Source: Salvelinus alpinus
Taxonomy: Eukaryota; Chordata; Actinopteri; Salmoniformes; Salmonidae
DNA: 64,000 nt
Reading direction: 5' to 3'
NCBI RefSeq assembly: GCF_045679555.1
Contig: NC_092120.1
Coordinates: forward strand, 7,353,574 to 7,417,573
The notes under the pieces were generated by a model, which was not told the origin of the DNA, searched no databases, and worked only from the letters and a program-made list of their open reading frames with translations. The translations under genes were made by a program, and so were the position numbers. Shown in pieces: positions 62,024 through 64,000 of this stretch (positions within the stretch are counted from its first letter, which is position 1; the number at the start of each line of letters is the position of its first letter).

Positions 62024-62459
62024 GAGCCCATGTTATCACAGAAACTGACTCAACCACATGAATGCCTGGCTATCACACCTTCAGTCAGCTGTTCGAAAAA
62101 AAGTAGGAAAAATATGCAGGTCATTTTAATTATGACGGTCTTCATCCATAAACGTTTGTGCCAACCATACTACAGTCATTTCTAGGCACTATCTCCAGTT
62201 CCTCCATTGCAAACAATGATAATAATTTATCCACAGATGGGACATCTGCTGCCTGCAAACACCATACATGGTGGGACTGGTCTTTGTGAGCGAGGCCACA
62301 TGGCCTGCTACTGTGCCAGGCTGTGTGACTGGCTGCAGAGCCAGACGGAGGGATGGAGGGATAGGGAGGGTGTGGGAACAGGAGCCAGGCAGAGGGATGG
62401 ATCTAGGGATAGTGAGGGTGTGGGAACAAGAAGATGGAGGGATGGAAGGTCGGAGGAAT

Positions 62460-63199
<740 letters not shown>

Positions 63200-63522
63200 T
63201 ACTGGCTGGACTTCCAACCCGGCTACTCCGACACACAACAAGACTGTGTAAGCCCTTTGCGCTAAAACCTGGGCCTTCACTGAACCACCACCGTTACAGG
63301 AACATTATACATCAATAGGAAAGAGAAGACACTTGAGTGGTGCTCTCCTTGGTCGGTCACTGTCATCAACTTCAGGTGGATATCTACAGTGCTTCACCCA
63401 TCCTCTCTTCACTGGCACATTGACTTCCTAGTGACTCATGCTCCAGTCCTCTCTGTTCTGCTGCAGTAATACTACAGCAACATGACAAGAGGTATTCACA
63501 GCTTCCAATAACACACAGCTCT

Positions 63523-63647
63523 AGGCCGCATCCCAAATGGCAACATATTCCCTATATGGTACACTAGTTTCAACCATGGCTCATAGGGCTTTGATCAAAA
63601 ATAGTACACAATGTAGGGAATAGGGTGCCATTTGGGACACACACCAA
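63523..63647. repeat. Short palindromic MITE (copy 5)
   Basis: ccgcatcccaaatggcaaca and gaatagggtgccatttgggac form the inverted ends; same family as the copies at 9617, 15508, 37853 and 39289. Confidence 0.8.
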
Positions 63648-64000
63648 CTGTCCCCCAGCAGCACATAGCTGACAACAGAAATCCGAACACTGGCCTGGTT
63701 TAAAATAAACAGCCCTAACATGTCCTCCTTCCTCTCTTAGACAATATCCTCCATTCCCCTATCATCACAGGAGAGGAGGCAGATCACAGGAAGGAAGGGT
63801 GTGTGTATGTGTGTGTGAGGTGGTCTAACATAACACTGTGAGCTAACCCTCCCACTCTGCCCTATCATTTGTATGAGAGATACACTTTAACAGTGTTCCA
63901 GTGTCTATCTGTCATCATGGTGTTGTTCATACCATAAACCAGCATTAGGCCAGGTGTGCATAATATACTGTTTCCCTCAGGTACTTGGACAGCGGTCATA
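63648..64000. other. Sequence to the window edge, no gene recognised
   Basis: No exon with oxr1 similarity was recognised here or elsewhere beyond 57.5 kb. A short acceptor-like ttccctcag sits at 63972-63980, but the 20 bases after it are too few to interpret. Confidence 0.4.

Noticed and set aside
63972-64000. Acceptor-like sequence followed by an open stretch at the window edge.
   Set aside because: Fewer than 25 bases follow; no similarity can be judged.

Overview
The window looks like nuclear DNA of a salmonid fish (trout, salmon or char). It is intron-rich and vertebrate-like. It is full of Tc1-family transposons, salmonid-type LTRs beginning TGTCAC, tRNA-derived SINEs, an L2-type LINE tail and long CA/GA microsatellites. 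I assigned genes by translating exons and comparing them from memory with known families; no database search was run.

Layout. 1-4.9 kb: AT-rich repeat-laden sequence with no gene (a Tc1-like MITE, a solo LTR and decayed dispersed repeats). About 4.9-15.85 kb (+): rnf144b, an RBR E3 ubiquitin ligase, complete in seven coding exons giving 337 residues. 15.85-16.88 kb: the 3' end of a LINE. 17.37-23.8 kb (+): a multi-exon xylose isomerase gene whose metal- and sugar-binding residues are still readable but which carries several disabling changes, including a Tc1 transposon sitting inside one exon next to its splice acceptor. 25.59-about 34.1 kb (+): sqle (squalene monooxygenase), complete in 11 coding exons giving 569 residues. 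About 34.2 kb to beyond 57.5 kb (-): the 3' part of oxr1 (oxidation resistance 1), from the GRAM-like region to the TLDc stop codon, plus a candidate internal first exon for a TLDc-only isoform. Its 5' exons (LysM region) were not found in 57.5-64 kb, which holds repeats.

Relations. sqle and oxr1 are convergent and their probable polyadenylation sites lie about 150 bp apart. rnf144b, the xylose isomerase relic and sqle all run on the plus strand but have unrelated roles; there is no operon-like logic. Most of the unusual structure comes from repeats acting on genes. A minisatellite in rnf144b was seeded by the start of a coding exon. Two oxr1 splice sites are built from microsatellites. A transposon split an exon, and an LTR element sits inside a Tc1 element inside an oxr1 intron.

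The two most unusual things are the dead vertebrate xylose isomerase gene and the rnf144b array, in which 15 intronic copies of an exon start precede the real exon.
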